DNA of 64,000 nucleotides from positions 1-64,000 of the forward strand of contig JAEDHX010000002.1 in assembly GCA_016296785.1 (NCBI GenBank). The letters run 5' to 3'. Positions 45,749 through 54,147 of this stretch are shown in pieces. Every line of letters starts with the position of its first letter. The first letter of the stretch is position 1. Source of the stretch: Coprococcus sp. Lineage in GTDB: Bacteria; Bacillota; Clostridia; Lachnospirales; Lachnospiraceae. Below the pieces are notes generated by a model. The model saw nothing but the letters and a program-made list of their open reading frames with translations. It did not search any database and was not told the DNA's origin. The position numbers were made by a program, and so were the translations under genes.

Positions 45749-46963
45749 ATGAAGGTAAGTGAAACAGGATATACAAAAGACGAGTTACTTGAAATAGCAG
45801 ACAAATATCTTGCTGAGCCTGCAAGACGCTGGAATTTTATTGAGGAAAAGGGAGATGGCATGTATGTATATGATGAGGAAGGTAATGCCTATCTTGATTT
45901 CTTTGCAGGAATAGCTGTAAGCAGTGCGGGTAACTGTAATAAGAAGGTTGCCGAGGCAATTGCCAATCAAAGCAGCGAGGTAATACATGCATCTAATTAT
46001 GCATATACACTTCCAATGCTCCTTATGGCTAAGAAGGTATGTGATACAATTGGAATGGAGAAAATAATATTCCAGAATTCCGGTACTGAGGCAAATGAGG
46101 CAATGATAAAAATGGCAAGAAAATATGGTGTCGATAATTATGGACCGGAAAGATATCATATAGTAACAGCTAAGAACAGCTTTCATGGAAGAACGTATGG
46201 TGCGCTTTCTGCAACAGGACAGCCTGATAATGCCTGCCAGATAGGATATAAGCCTATGCTTCCCGGCTTTTCATATGCTGAGTATAATAATCTTGAGGAT
46301 TTCAAGAGTAAATGTACAAAGAACACAATTGCTATTATGGTAGAGCCTGTACAAGGTGAAGGTGGAGTATATCCTGCTACTGTAGAGTTTCTTCAGGGTT
46401 TGCGTGATTTTTGTGATGAGAATGATATGCTGCTTCTCTATGATGAGGTTCAAACAGGCTGGGGAAGAACAGGAGACATAATGGCATATATGGCTTATGG
46501 TGTTAAGCCTGATATGGTTTCAATGGCTAAGGCAATTGGTGGCGGTATGCCAATTGGTGCTATGTGTACATCAGCTAAGCTTGCTAAGACCTTTGGTGCA
46601 GGTGCGCATGGTTCAACATTTGCAGCTAATCCTGTATGCTGTGCAGCGGCACTTGCTGAGATAGATGAAATACTTGATAACAACCTGGCAGCAAATGCTA
46701 AAGAGGTTGGAGAGTATTTTATGAAGGAGCTTACAAAGCTTCCATTTGTAAAGGAGATACGCGGTAAGGGACTTCTTGTTGGAGTAGAATTTACTAAGGA
46801 TATTGCCTTTGAGGTTAAGCATAAGGCAGTTGAAAACAAATTATTAATTACAGCAGTCAGGTCTAATATTATTCGAATGGCGCCACCTCTTATTGCAACT
46901 AAGGAGGACTGTGACAGAGCCATCGAGCTGCTTATTAAGTCGGTAAATGAGGCAACAGCCTAG
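45749..46963 (+). CDS. argD: Class III aminotransferase, acetylornithine-type
   Basis: A 404-aa PLP-dependent fold-type I aminotransferase. YVYDEEGNAYLDFFAGIAVSS (residues ~33-53), FQNSGTEANEAMIKMARK (~110), NSFHGRTYGALSATGQ (~150), MVEPVQGEGGVYPA (~193), LLLYDEVQTGWGRTGD (~225) and the PLP lysine in MVSMAKAIGGGMPIGAM (~255) are all present. Best fit is ArgD-like acetylornithine or a related omega-aminotransferase. No other arginine genes are adjacent, so the substrate is inferred. GAGGAG precedes the ATG. queF starts 15 nt downstream. Confidence 0.85.
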   Translation: MKVSETGYTKDELLEIADKYLAEPARRWNFIEEKGDGMYVYDEEGNAYLDFFAGIAVSSAGNCNKKVAEAIANQSSEVIHASNYAYTLPMLLMAKKVCDTIGMEKIIFQNSGTEANEAMIKMARKYGVDNYGPERYHIVTAKNSFHGRTYGALSATGQPDNACQIGYKPMLPGFSYAEYNNLEDFKSKCTKNTIAIMVEPVQGEGGVYPATVEFLQGLRDFCDENDMLLLYDEVQTGWGRTGDIMAYMAYGVKPDMVSMAKAIGGGMPIGAMCTSAKLAKTFGAGAHGSTFAANPVCCAAALAEIDEILDNNLAANAKEVGEYFMKELTKLPFVKEIRGKGLLVGVEFTKDIAFEVKHKAVENKLLITAVRSNIIRMAPPLIATKEDCDRAIELLIKSVNEATA

Positions 46964-46978
46964 AATTGGAGAATTATT

Positions 46979-47473
46979 ATGGGAAGAAGTAAAGATGAAA
47001 TGCAGGATGTGACGCTGCTAGGCAACAAAAATGTAACCTATAGCATGGATTATGCGCCGGAGGTACTTGAGACCTTTGTAAATAAGCACCAGGATAATGA
47101 TTATTTTGTCAAGTTTAACTGTCCTGAGTTTACAAGCCTTTGTCCAATAACAGGCCAGCCGGACTTTGCAACAATATATATTTCATATGTTCCTGATGTT
47201 AAAATGGTTGAAAGTAAATCCCTAAAGCTATATTTATTCAGCTTCAGAAATCATGGTGACTTCCATGAGGACTGCGTTAATATTATCATGAAGGATTTAA
47301 TTAAGCTAATGGAGCCTAAATATATAGAGGTTTGGGGCAAATTTACACCAAGAGGCGGAATATCGATAGATCCATATTGTAATTATGGAAGACCGGGAAC
47401 TAAGTGGGAAGAGGTTGCCTGGAACAGACTTGCAAACCACGACCTTTATCCTGAGAAAATAGATAACAGATAA
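46979..47473 (+). CDS. queF: NADPH-dependent 7-cyano-7-deazaguanine reductase
   Basis: Reduces preQ0 to preQ1 in queuosine biosynthesis. 164 aa, the short YkvM type. The catalytic Cys lies in [13 protein letters not shown] (residues ~58-70), and the QueF motif [20 protein letters not shown] (~80-99) with HEDCVN follows. The start has GGAG 8 nt upstream. The other preQ0 genes (queC, queD, queE) are not in this window, so it is either detached from them or works on salvaged preQ0. Short spacing to argD-like and folC genes suggests one transcript. Confidence 0.95.
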   Translation: MGRSKDEMQDVTLLGNKNVTYSMDYAPEVLETFVNKHQDNDYFVKFNCPEFTSLCPITGQPDFATIYISYVPDVKMVESKSLKLYLFSFRNHGDFHEDCVNIIMKDLIKLMEPKYIEVWGKFTPRGGISIDPYCNYGRPGTKWEEVAWNRLANHDLYPEKIDNR

Positions 47474-47487
47474 GTAAGGCATTAGTT

Positions 47488-48771
47488 ATGACGGAATATG
47501 AAAAGACAGTAGATTATATACTTAATATACCTATGTTTGCAGGCAAAATCGGCCATGATAATCTGAAACAGCTTCTGGACAGACTTGGTAATCCGGAGGA
47601 TACGCCTCATATTATTCATGTTGCCGGAACAAATGGTAAGGGTTCAACCTGTAAGGCGCTTGCAACGCTGTTAATGCATTCAGGATATCGTGTAGGGCTT
47701 TTTACGTCACCTCATCTGGTATCGATAAATGAACGTATAAGTATAAATGGCGAAGATATTTCGAACGAGGATTTTGTTAGCTGTTTTAATAAGGTTAAGG
47801 CAGCATTTGATATTCATCCATCCTTCTTTGAGGTTGTATTTGCGATGGCAGCAGTTTATTTCAAGGAAAAAAAGGTAGATTACGTTATATATGAAACCGG
47901 AATGGGTGGACGTCTTGATGCAACTAATGTTGTTAAGCCGGAGCTTACTATTATTACCTCTATTTCGTACGACCATATGGAATATCTTGGAAATACAATA
48001 GAGCAGATTGCATACGAGAAGGCAGGTATTATTAAGAAGGATACTCCGTTGATTTATTTCAGGAGAGATGAGTCTTCCTCCAGAATAATAGAGGATGTGG
48101 CGAAATCCTTGAATTCAAAGGTAATATCAGTCGAAAAATCAAACTATATAATAAATCATTTGCAGGATAAAAACATTGATTTTTCACTTCATACTAGTTA
48201 TTATAGTTATGATAATTTGATGATAAAGAGGACATCCCTTTATCAGGTTGAAAATATTAGTCTTGCAGTAGCAGCATACTACTATTTGCTTGATGGTATT
48301 GTTGACATGGATGTGCTGCGAGATGGCTTGTATGAATTTTGCTGGCAAGGAAGAATGGAAGAGGTTCTTCCCGGAGTATTTGTTGATGGAGCTCATAATG
48401 AAGAGGCAATAGGCTCATATGTTGAATCACTAAAGATGCTTCATAAGGATTGCAGTAAGATACTCGTATTTGCAGCAGTATCTGATAAAGACTATGAGTC
48501 AATGATTAAGATACTTATAGATAATATAGAATTTGACTATATTATTGTAACAGGAGTTAAGGGCAGGAGAAAGACGCCCGTAGATGTTATTGCTAAGATA
48601 TTTGAAGCACAGACAAATAAGGCTGTACTTAGCTATGACAGGATACAAGATGCCATGAATAAGGCATTGCAATTAAAGGCGGAAGCGAAAAATACTAACA
48701 TCTATTGTGTTGGTTCTCTCTACCTGGTAGGAGAGGTCAAAGAATGGATAGAAAATGGGAGGCCATTATGA
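47488..48771 (+). CDS. folC: Folylpolyglutamate/dihydrofolate synthase
   Basis: A 427-aa Mur-ligase-like enzyme adding glutamate to folates (and possibly joining dihydropteroate with Glu). IIHVAGTNGKGSTCKALATL (residues ~41-60) is the P-loop; LFTSPHLVSINERISIN (~71), VIYETGMGGRLDATNVV (~134), TSISYDHMEYLGNTIEQIAYEKAGI and VDGAHNEEA (~300) are diagnostic. TAAGG precedes the ATG weakly. The stop overlaps the start of the next small gene (ATGA), so they are coupled. Confidence 0.95.
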   Translation: MTEYEKTVDYILNIPMFAGKIGHDNLKQLLDRLGNPEDTPHIIHVAGTNGKGSTCKALATLLMHSGYRVGLFTSPHLVSINERISINGEDISNEDFVSCFNKVKAAFDIHPSFFEVVFAMAAVYFKEKKVDYVIYETGMGGRLDATNVVKPELTIITSISYDHMEYLGNTIEQIAYEKAGIIKKDTPLIYFRRDESSSRIIEDVAKSLNSKVISVEKSNYIINHLQDKNIDFSLHTSYYSYDNLMIKRTSLYQVENISLAVAAYYYLLDGIVDMDVLRDGLYEFCWQGRMEEVLPGVFVDGAHNEEAIGSYVESLKMLHKDCSKILVFAAVSDKDYESMIKILIDNIEFDYIIVTGVKGRRKTPVDVIAKIFEAQTNKAVLSYDRIQDAMNKALQLKAEAKNTNIYCVGSLYLVGEVKEWIENGRPL

Positions 48772-48914
48772 TAAATTTTGATGAAGAGGTAAAGAAGTTT
48801 AAACCTACTCTTGAGCTTGATCAGGCAGAAGAAGCTATATACAATAATGATATGAAGGACATTATGGATATTATGCAGGAGATGATGAGAGTAGCTAAGG
48901 AGACGGAGCGATAA
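48768..48914 (+). CDS. 48-aa acidic protein of unknown function
   Basis: Runs from ATG 48768 (overlapping the folC stop, GGGAGG 6 nt upstream) to TAA 48914: MINFDEEVKKFKPTLELDQA, then EEAIYNNDMKDIMDIMQEMM and a charged end. Predicted helical, soluble, with no Cys and no membrane segment. The strong ribosome site, 4-nt overlap with folC and 2-nt gap to the TPR gene make it a credible gene. I do not recognise a named family. It may act with the downstream TPR protein, by position only. Confidence 0.7.
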   Translation: MINFDEEVKKFKPTLELDQAEEAIYNNDMKDIMDIMQEMMRVAKETER

Positions 48915-48916
48915 AT

Positions 48917-50326
48917 ATGGCAGATGTACTAAATTGTAAGCACTGTGGAGGAGCCATAGCTGTTACAGGTTATTGCTCTGTGTGTGGGCTGAAAATTGAA
49001 TATGTCAATAAAGCACTTAACTCATCTAAGTATTATTATAATATTGGTCTTGACATGGCAAGAGTTAGAGATATGACAGGAGCTAAGGAAGCACTCAAGA
49101 AATCCTTGAAATATGACAAGATGAATATTGATGCAAGAAATCTGCTTGGACTTGTGTATTATGAAACAGGTGAGGTAGTAATGGCACTTAGTCACTGGGT
49201 AATAAGTGTAAACTATTTCTCAGGCAGAAATGTAGCAAAGAGATATATCAAGGAAGTAAGGTCTAATCCTCATAAGCTTGAGTCTGTTAACAATGTTGCA
49301 AGGAAATATAACCAGGCACTTGCATATGCTAAACAGGGAAGTAAGGATTTGGCATTTATTCAGCTTAGAAAGGTGCTTTCTGATAATAATAAGTTTATTA
49401 AGGGATACCTCCTTCTTGCATTATTGTTAATTGATGAAGGACGTGTTGAAAAGGCTGCTAAAGCACTTAAGAGAGTATTAAAGATAGATAGAACAAATCC
49501 TCTTGCTGTCAGATATTTTAAGGAGATGGGCCATTCGGATGAGGAGATAATGAATTTCCGAGACCATCCGGAGGATAATTATGATGCTGATGTATTATTT
49601 GTAGATGATGCAAAGGGCTTTTCTAAGACAGGTAATGTTGATTTTGATGGTGAACCAATACCTGTTGGCAGATATAAGGATATTAACTTCTATAAATACT
49701 CAATTGCATACATTCTTGCTGGTCTTATCCTGGGTGTTGCAGTAACCTGGTTTTTAATAATACCTCATAGAGATAAAGAGGCTGATAACGCAGAGCGTGA
49801 TCTTAGAATTTCATTTAGTGAAGAGATAGCAGATAAGAATGTTAAGGTAACATCTCTGGAAAATGAAATAGGATCACTGCAGGACGAGCTTGATGATTCA
49901 AAGAATCAGATTGTCGGACTTGAAAAAAAGATAGCTTCTTACGAGGCGGCATCAGTTCAGATTCTATCTGAGGAGGATAAGGTAAAGGTTCAGGCAGGCA
50001 TTAAGAAATATAATGATATGTCATATGATGCGGCAATTGATGATTTTGATGCAGTATTAGATAAGAATCCTGATAGTGATATTGCACTTTACTATAAGGG
50101 CATGTGCTACGTTAAGAAATCTGATAACCAGACGGCAAAGCAGATATTTACTAAACTTGTTAATAGCTGTCCTGATTCAGTATACTATACTATTGCTGCT
50201 TCTTATACAGATAAGACCACTGATTCAGATACCTCATCAGTGCCGGAAGCAGATGGCAATAATGATGCAGATGATGATGGACAAGATAATGGACAGGATA
50301 ATGGTGATGTACCTTTAGATGAATAA
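48917..50326 (+). CDS. Zinc-ribbon TPR membrane protein
   Basis: A 469-aa bitopic protein. N-terminal zinc ribbon LNCKHCGGA...CSVCGLK (residues ~5-25). TPR-like helix pairs at ~32-100 and ~130-210 are cytoplasmic (AKEALKKSLKYDKMNIDARN; AAKALKRVLKIDRTNPLAVR). A membrane helix spans ~255-277 (YSIAYILAGLILGVAVTWFL), and a coiled coil (~290-345) follows. A second TPR pair (~360-430: AIDDFDAVLDKNPDSDIALY) and an Asp-rich tail (DDDGQDNGQDNGD) end the protein. It is an assembly or scaffold protein by architecture. The N-terminal ribbon resembles those of the two kinases at 32275 and 34103. A terminator follows. Confidence 0.75.
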   Translation: MADVLNCKHCGGAIAVTGYCSVCGLKIEYVNKALNSSKYYYNIGLDMARVRDMTGAKEALKKSLKYDKMNIDARNLLGLVYYETGEVVMALSHWVISVNYFSGRNVAKRYIKEVRSNPHKLESVNNVARKYNQALAYAKQGSKDLAFIQLRKVLSDNNKFIKGYLLLALLLIDEGRVEKAAKALKRVLKIDRTNPLAVRYFKEMGHSDEEIMNFRDHPEDNYDADVLFVDDAKGFSKTGNVDFDGEPIPVGRYKDINFYKYSIAYILAGLILGVAVTWFLIIPHRDKEADNAERDLRISFSEEIADKNVKVTSLENEIGSLQDELDDSKNQIVGLEKKIASYEAASVQILSEEDKVKVQAGIKKYNDMSYDAAIDDFDAVLDKNPDSDIALYYKGMCYVKKSDNQTAKQIFTKLVNSCPDSVYYTIAASYTDKTTDSDTSSVPEADGNNDADDDGQDNGQDNGDVPLDE

Positions 50327-50360
50327 TATATTGAGTCAATAACTAAATATTAATGATTAC

Positions 50361-50393
50361 AAAAGACAAGCATATTATATGTTTGTCTTTTTT
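50361..50393 (+). terminator. Terminator after the TPR gene
   Basis: Stem AAAAGACAA(G)CAT / ATG(T)TTGTCTTTT with TTTTTT tail. Confidence 0.75.
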
Positions 50394-50528
50394 GTATAAT
50401 TAGGAAATCCCTCCGAATTTCCTATTATACAAAAACGCTCCGCTAAGGATGCGCACTCGCGCGATAGAAAGTCTGTCGCACAAGCGACCGCGCTTGGCGC
50501 GAGAATCTCGCAAGCGAGATTCTTTCTA
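50392..50528. repeat. GC-rich, multi-hairpin intergenic element ahead of spoIIAA
   Basis: A 137-nt block clearly richer in G+C than its surroundings. It opens with a 16-bp inverted repeat with one bulge (50392-50408 with 50417-50432). Then come GCGC/GCGC (50451-50462), GTCGC-ACAA-GCGAC (50475-50488), CGCGC-TTG-GCGCG (50489-50501) and AGAATCTCGC-AA-GCGAGATTCT (50502-50523). TAGAAAG (50465) and CTTTCTA (50522) can close an outer stem round the last three. No open reading frame. It could be a mobile intergenic repeat or a structured leader of the spoIIA mRNA; there is no second copy in this window. Confidence 0.6.
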
Positions 50529-50557
50529 ATATTAGTGAGAAAAAATGGAGGTTGATG

Positions 50558-50866
50558 ATGAATATTTATGAAATAATGGGGGATACTATAGTAATAAGTC
50601 TGCCAAAGGAGGTAGATGATTATAGGGCATCGATAATAATAGAAAATACTAATAAAGCATTTGCAGATGAACGAATAAGACATGTTGTATTTGATTTTAA
50701 GGAGACATGTTTTATGGACAGCTCGGGAATAGGTCTGATTACAAGACGTTTCCGTGATGTATATGATAGGGGCGGTACGGCTGCTGTTGTAAATGTGAAT
50801 CCAAGGATAGACAAAATTCTATTGATGTCAGGCATATATAAGATAGCGGATAAGCTTGACAAATAA
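50558..50866 (+). CDS. spoIIAA: Anti-sigma F factor antagonist SpoIIAA
   Basis: A 102-aa STAS-domain protein that frees SigF by binding SpoIIAB in the forespore. The phospho-regulated serine is in FMDSSGIGLITRRF (residues ~52-65). ISLPKEVDDYRASIIIEN precedes it, and NPRIDKILLMSGI matches the SpoIIAA C-terminus. Three starts lie close together (TTG 50552, ATG 50555, ATG 50558); the last has the best 6-nt distance to GGAGG. It is first gene of the classic spoIIA operon. Slightly shorter than Bacillus SpoIIAA (117 aa). Confidence 0.93.
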   Translation: MNIYEIMGDTIVISLPKEVDDYRASIIIENTNKAFADERIRHVVFDFKETCFMDSSGIGLITRRFRDVYDRGGTAAVVNVNPRIDKILLMSGIYKIADKLDK

Positions 50867-50890
50867 AATATACCAAAAAAGGAGCAAATC

Positions 50891-51328
50891 ATGAATAATA
50901 ACGGAATTAGATTTGAATTTGCAAGTGATGCTAAGAATGAAGGACTTGCAAGGGTTGTTGTTGCATCGTATCTGACAAGAACAAATCCCACACTAACAGA
51001 GATAGAGGATGTCAAAACAGCTGTATCAGAGGCGGTAACAAATTCTATTATACATGGATATGATGGAAAAGCAGGAACAATAGTAATAAATGCGTACATA
51101 GAAGGAAGAGAACTTAGTCTTGAAATAATAGATTATGGATGTGGAATAGCAGATATAAATAAAGCAATGGAGCCGATGTATTCGAGCAAAAAAGATGGAA
51201 ATCGTTCAGGAATGGGGTTTTCCTTTATGGAGGCATTTATGGATGAGCTCGTTGTTGAATCTGAGGTAGGTAAGGGAACAACAGTAAAAATGAAAAAGAA
51301 GATTGGTTATGACTTGGAGACTTATTAA
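50891..51328 (+). CDS. spoIIAB: Anti-sigma F factor / kinase SpoIIAB
   Basis: A 145-aa GHKL-type protein kinase that holds SigF inactive and phosphorylates SpoIIAA. N-box VSEAVTNSIIHGYDG (residues ~45-59), G1 box EIIDYGCGIADI (~80), G2 box RSGMGFSFMEAFMD (~104) and the final VESEVGKGTTVKMKK are in place. AAAAGGAG lies 6 nt before the ATG. The stop overlaps the sigF start (TAATG). Confidence 0.95.
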   Translation: MNNNGIRFEFASDAKNEGLARVVVASYLTRTNPTLTEIEDVKTAVSEAVTNSIIHGYDGKAGTIVINAYIEGRELSLEIIDYGCGIADINKAMEPMYSSKKDGNRSGMGFSFMEAFMDELVVESEVGKGTTVKMKKKIGYDLETY

Positions 51329-52011
51329 TGGAAGATAATCTGGAGCTGTTAATTCGCGCCAAGGAGGGCTGCGACTATGCAAAGGAGAAGCTTGTAAAAC
51401 AAAACCTGGGTCTTGTATTTAGTATCGCAAGAAGGTTTACGGGAAGAGGATATGACATAGAGGATTTGTATCAGATAGGATGCATAGGTCTGTTAAAGTG
51501 TATTGACAGATTTGATGCTTCTTATAATGTTAAGTTCTCAACCTATGCGGTGCCGTTAATACAAGGCGAGATAAGACGTTTCCTAAGAGATGATGGAGCA
51601 ATAAAGGTCAGCAGAAGTCTTAAAGCTACAATGAATAAGGTTGAAACATACAGACAAAGAGTGATAAAGGAAAGTGGTACTGAGCCGGGAATTGAAGAGA
51701 TTGCGGCAGGACTTGGGATAAATCCATGTGATATAGTAATGGCATTAGAGTCATCCTATAAGGTGGAATCATTAGATAGTCCGATGCTTATAGAAAAACC
51801 ATCTGAGAAGGAAAATGATATTATAGAAACTATAATGATTAAGCAAATGCTTCAGTCACTTCCAAGTGATGAAAAGGAGCTTATTAACCTTAGATATTTT
51901 AAGGACAAAACACAGAGCCAGACCGGTGAGGCTCTTGGACTAAGCCAGGTTCAGGTAAGCAGGCTGGAAAAGAAAATTCTTGATAAGATGAAAAAGCAAA
52001 TATTGGAATAA
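51328..52011 (+). CDS. sigF: Forespore sigma factor SigF
   Basis: A 227-aa sigma-70 family factor, first forespore-specific sigma. Region 2: LVFSIARRFTGRGYDIEDLY and QIGCIGLLKCIDRFDASYNV (residues ~27-70) with KFSTYAVPLIQGEIRRFLRD. Region 3 around PGIEEIAAGLGINPCDI, and region 4 helix-turn-helix KTQSQTGEALGLSQVQVSRL (~190-212). Translationally coupled to spoIIAB by a one-base overlap. Directly downstream is spoVAA, a late forespore gene with its own leader hairpin. Confidence 0.96.
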   Translation: MEDNLELLIRAKEGCDYAKEKLVKQNLGLVFSIARRFTGRGYDIEDLYQIGCIGLLKCIDRFDASYNVKFSTYAVPLIQGEIRRFLRDDGAIKVSRSLKATMNKVETYRQRVIKESGTEPGIEEIAAGLGINPCDIVMALESSYKVESLDSPMLIEKPSEKENDIIETIMIKQMLQSLPSDEKELINLRYFKDKTQSQTGEALGLSQVQVSRLEKKILDKMKKQILE

Positions 52012-52015
52012 TAAA

Positions 52016-52077
52016 AGCCATGTAATTGGACACTCTATGTATATAAATATACATTAACAGAGGTTAGTTACATGGCT
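52016..52077 (+). promoter_or_regulatory. Nested hairpin covering the spoVAA start codon
   Basis: AGCCATGTAA (52016-52025) is perfectly complementary to TTACATGGCT (52068-52077), which contains the spoVAA ATG at 52072. Within the loop lies a perfect 7-bp hairpin TGTATAT-AA-ATATACA (52038-52053). The ribosome site AGAGG (52059-52063) sits in the remaining loop. The structure could mask initiation, act as a terminator of sigF transcripts, or be a DNA dyad. Confidence 0.5.
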
Positions 52078-52695
52078 GATTTATTATATTTGAGTCTTTC
52101 TGAAAGCGTTATGGCAGAATCAAGAAAGGTGAGAATAAAGGATGTATCAAAAATAGTATGCGACAATCCTGACATTAAATATGGTGTAGAAAAGCTTGAA
52201 TTAATGAATTTTTCAGGAAGCAAGGAACAACAGGTAATATCTATTCTTAATATTATTGAAGAAATTAAGAAGGAGTATCCCGACTGTCAGATAATAAACC
52301 TTGGCAAGCCTGAAACAATTGTATATTACAAGTCCTATGATGCTTCAGATAGAATAAAGCAAAAGCTCAAGTTCGCATTTGTCTGTTTAATTGCTTTTCT
52401 TGGAGCAGGCTTTTCTATTATATCATATAACTCAGATGTCAATCTCGTAGCACAGCTTGACTTAATGCAGAATATATTTGTAGGAGAAAGTGAGAAAGGC
52501 TCTACAGTTGCAGGAATAGCCTATAGTCTTGGCCTGCTTATTGGAATTATTGTCTTCTTTAATCATGGGACAAATAAGAAGTTCTCAGATGATCCAACGC
52601 CTCTTCAGGTGCAGATGAGAAAATATGAGCAGGAGGTAAATGAGGCTATAATAACAGATGCAGAAAGAAAGAAGGATATAAGGGATGCTGATTAG
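52072..52695 (+). CDS. spoVAA: Stage V sporulation protein SpoVAA
   Basis: A 207-aa forespore inner-membrane protein of the SpoVA dipicolinate channel complex. The N-terminal soluble half (residues ~1-105: KVRIKDVSKIVCDNPDIKYG, ISILNIIEEIKKEYPDCQII, NLGKPETIVYY) matches the SpoVAA fold. Two membrane helices are at ~112-130 (FAFVCLIAFLGAGFSIISY) and ~155-175. The start codon is enclosed in a perfect inverted repeat. It overlaps spoVAB by 11 nt. Confidence 0.88.
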   Translation: MADLLYLSLSESVMAESRKVRIKDVSKIVCDNPDIKYGVEKLELMNFSGSKEQQVISILNIIEEIKKEYPDCQIINLGKPETIVYYKSYDASDRIKQKLKFAFVCLIAFLGAGFSIISYNSDVNLVAQLDLMQNIFVGESEKGSTVAGIAYSLGLLIGIIVFFNHGTNKKFSDDPTPLQVQMRKYEQEVNEAIITDAERKKDIRDAD

Positions 52696-53104
52696 ATATG
52701 TAATTCTTGTCATTGTCTGTATGGCAGGTGGTGCTGTTATTGCCAGCGGGTATTTCGCATTTATTTCACTTATTGGAATATTTCCTAAGCTGCTTGAGAA
52801 GGTTAAGGGGAATAGGCATTATATGCTTGTTGAAGGCCTGCTGACATATGGAGCTGTAATTGCAAATGCAATATATGTTTTTAATATACGTGTTCCCATA
52901 ACAATAATTGGGCTTTCTGTGCTTTCATTTTTTGGTGGCGTATTTGTTGGATGTCTTGTCGGGGCTCTTGCAGAGGTCCTTAATGTATTTCCAATTATCT
53001 CAAGGCGAATAAATATAAGACGTGGAATGCCTTATGTAATATATGCTATAGGAATAGGCAAGGCTATAGGCTCCTTTATAGGGCTTATGGCATACGGATT
53101 GTAA
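52685..53104 (+). CDS. spoVAB: Stage V sporulation protein SpoVAB
   Basis: A 139-aa membrane protein with four helices (residues ~2-27, 45-65, 70-95, 112-135). SGYFAFISLIGIFPKLLEKV and VLNVFPIISRRINIRRGMPY fit SpoVAB. Component of the forespore channel. Its ATG lies inside the end of spoVAA, so the two are coupled. Confidence 0.88.
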   Translation: MLIRYVILVIVCMAGGAVIASGYFAFISLIGIFPKLLEKVKGNRHYMLVEGLLTYGAVIANAIYVFNIRVPITIIGLSVLSFFGGVFVGCLVGALAEVLNVFPIISRRINIRRGMPYVIYAIGIGKAIGSFIGLMAYGL

Positions 53105-53134
53105 TAGAAATAATGATTGTGGAGGATATTAATT

Positions 53135-53581
53135 ATGAAATATGAACCTAAAGAAAAGGATTATAATATATATGTTCAAAATATAACACCAACATCAAAC
53201 TCATTTAAAAACTGTTTATGGGCATTTCTTGTTGGCGGTGCAATATGTACACTTGGTGAGGTGCTTCTTAATGTAATAGAAAGCTATGGATTCACCAAGG
53301 ATAATAGCTATGGTTATGTTTCAATGATACTTGTATTAATCAGTGTCATGCTTACAAGTTTTAATCTATATAAGAAAATAGCAAAATATGGTGGTGCCGG
53401 AGCACTTGTTCCAATTACCGGCTTTGCAAATGGTGTATGTGCACCAATAGTAGAATTTCAGACAGAGGGAGAGGTGTTTGGTAAAGGTGTAAAGGCCTTC
53501 ACAATTGCAGGACCGGTTATTTTGTATGGAATTTTTACAAGCTGGCTGCTTGGTCTTATATATTGGATATTTACTCTGTAA
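53135..53581 (+). CDS. spoVAC: Stage V sporulation protein SpoVAC
   Basis: A 148-aa membrane protein, the mechanosensitive channel subunit of SpoVA in Bacillus. NCLWAFLVGGAICTLGEVLL (residues ~29-48) and GGAGALVPITGFANGVCAPI (~88-107) are the hallmark segments, followed by EFQTEGEVFGKGVKAFTIAG. ATG 53135 has GGAGG 9 nt upstream. spoVAD does not follow here; it lies about 6.3 kb downstream. Confidence 0.93.
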   Translation: MKYEPKEKDYNIYVQNITPTSNSFKNCLWAFLVGGAICTLGEVLLNVIESYGFTKDNSYGYVSMILVLISVMLTSFNLYKKIAKYGGAGALVPITGFANGVCAPIVEFQTEGEVFGKGVKAFTIAGPVILYGIFTSWLLGLIYWIFTL

Positions 53582-53692
53582 TCTCCTATATGGAGGTTAT
53601 GGAGTAAATTGTGTTATTTGTATAAATATATCAATGCAATAATACCTATAATGTGATATATTATTTGTGGCAATGATATATTGAGAGGGTAA

Positions 53693-54079
53693 ATGGTCAC
53701 AGGTATGAAGAAAATATTAATTGCAAATTGTAATTGCGAGATAAGAAAGAAGATAGAGGATATCAGCAATCGCCTTGGTGCAGACTGCATAGTCATACCA
53801 AAGAATATGTATAATCATACTGTTGCAGAGCTTGCAGGTATTAAAGTACTTAATAGCATGGTCACTGAATATAATGGTAATGAATTCTCTATGGAGATGG
53901 TTGTATTTTCAAATCTGTCAGATAAGGAGCTGGATTTGTTTCTTGATTTATGCAGGAAAAGCCAGACACAAATAAGGCTAAAGGCGGTAGTAACAAAGGA
54001 TAATTCCGGCTGGTCGCTGGTTGATTTATATAATGAACTGATGCGTGAATATTTATTTTATAAGATGCGTGCTCGTTGA
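53693..54079 (+). CDS. DUF3783-family protein
   Basis: A ~128-aa soluble protein. The C-terminal half EMVVFSNLSDKELDLFLDLC followed by TQIRLKAVVTKDNSGWSLVD and LYNELMREY matches DUF3783, a small Clostridia family of unknown function. The N-terminus KKILIANCNCEIRKKIEDIS resembles a Rossmann-like beta-alpha unit. Start uncertain: ATG 53693 has GAGAGG only 4 nt upstream, ATG 53705 has none at a good distance. Single gene between spoVAC and the VanW gene. Confidence 0.7.
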   Translation: MVTGMKKILIANCNCEIRKKIEDISNRLGADCIVIPKNMYNHTVAELAGIKVLNSMVTEYNGNEFSMEMVVFSNLSDKELDLFLDLCRKSQTQIRLKAVVTKDNSGWSLVDLYNELMREYLFYKMRAR

Positions 54080-54147
54080 CAAAATATAAGGTCCGTGTTA
54101 CTTTATAGTAAAATGATTCTTAGTTTACATAATTGGGTAATGATGAT

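Noticed and set aside
50392..50420. AGGAAAT...GAATTT resembling a SigH promoter ahead of spoIIAA
   Set aside because: Only about 7 nt separate the two boxes, far less than the ~14 nt needed; the bases are explained by the inverted repeat.
50465..50528. Cloverleaf-like fold resembling a tRNA
   Set aside because: No T-loop GTTCRA-type sequence, no plausible anticodon loop and arm lengths do not fit a tRNA.
54076..54109. TTGACA and TATAGT as a promoter of the VanW gene
   Set aside because: The spacer is 22 nt, outside the workable range.
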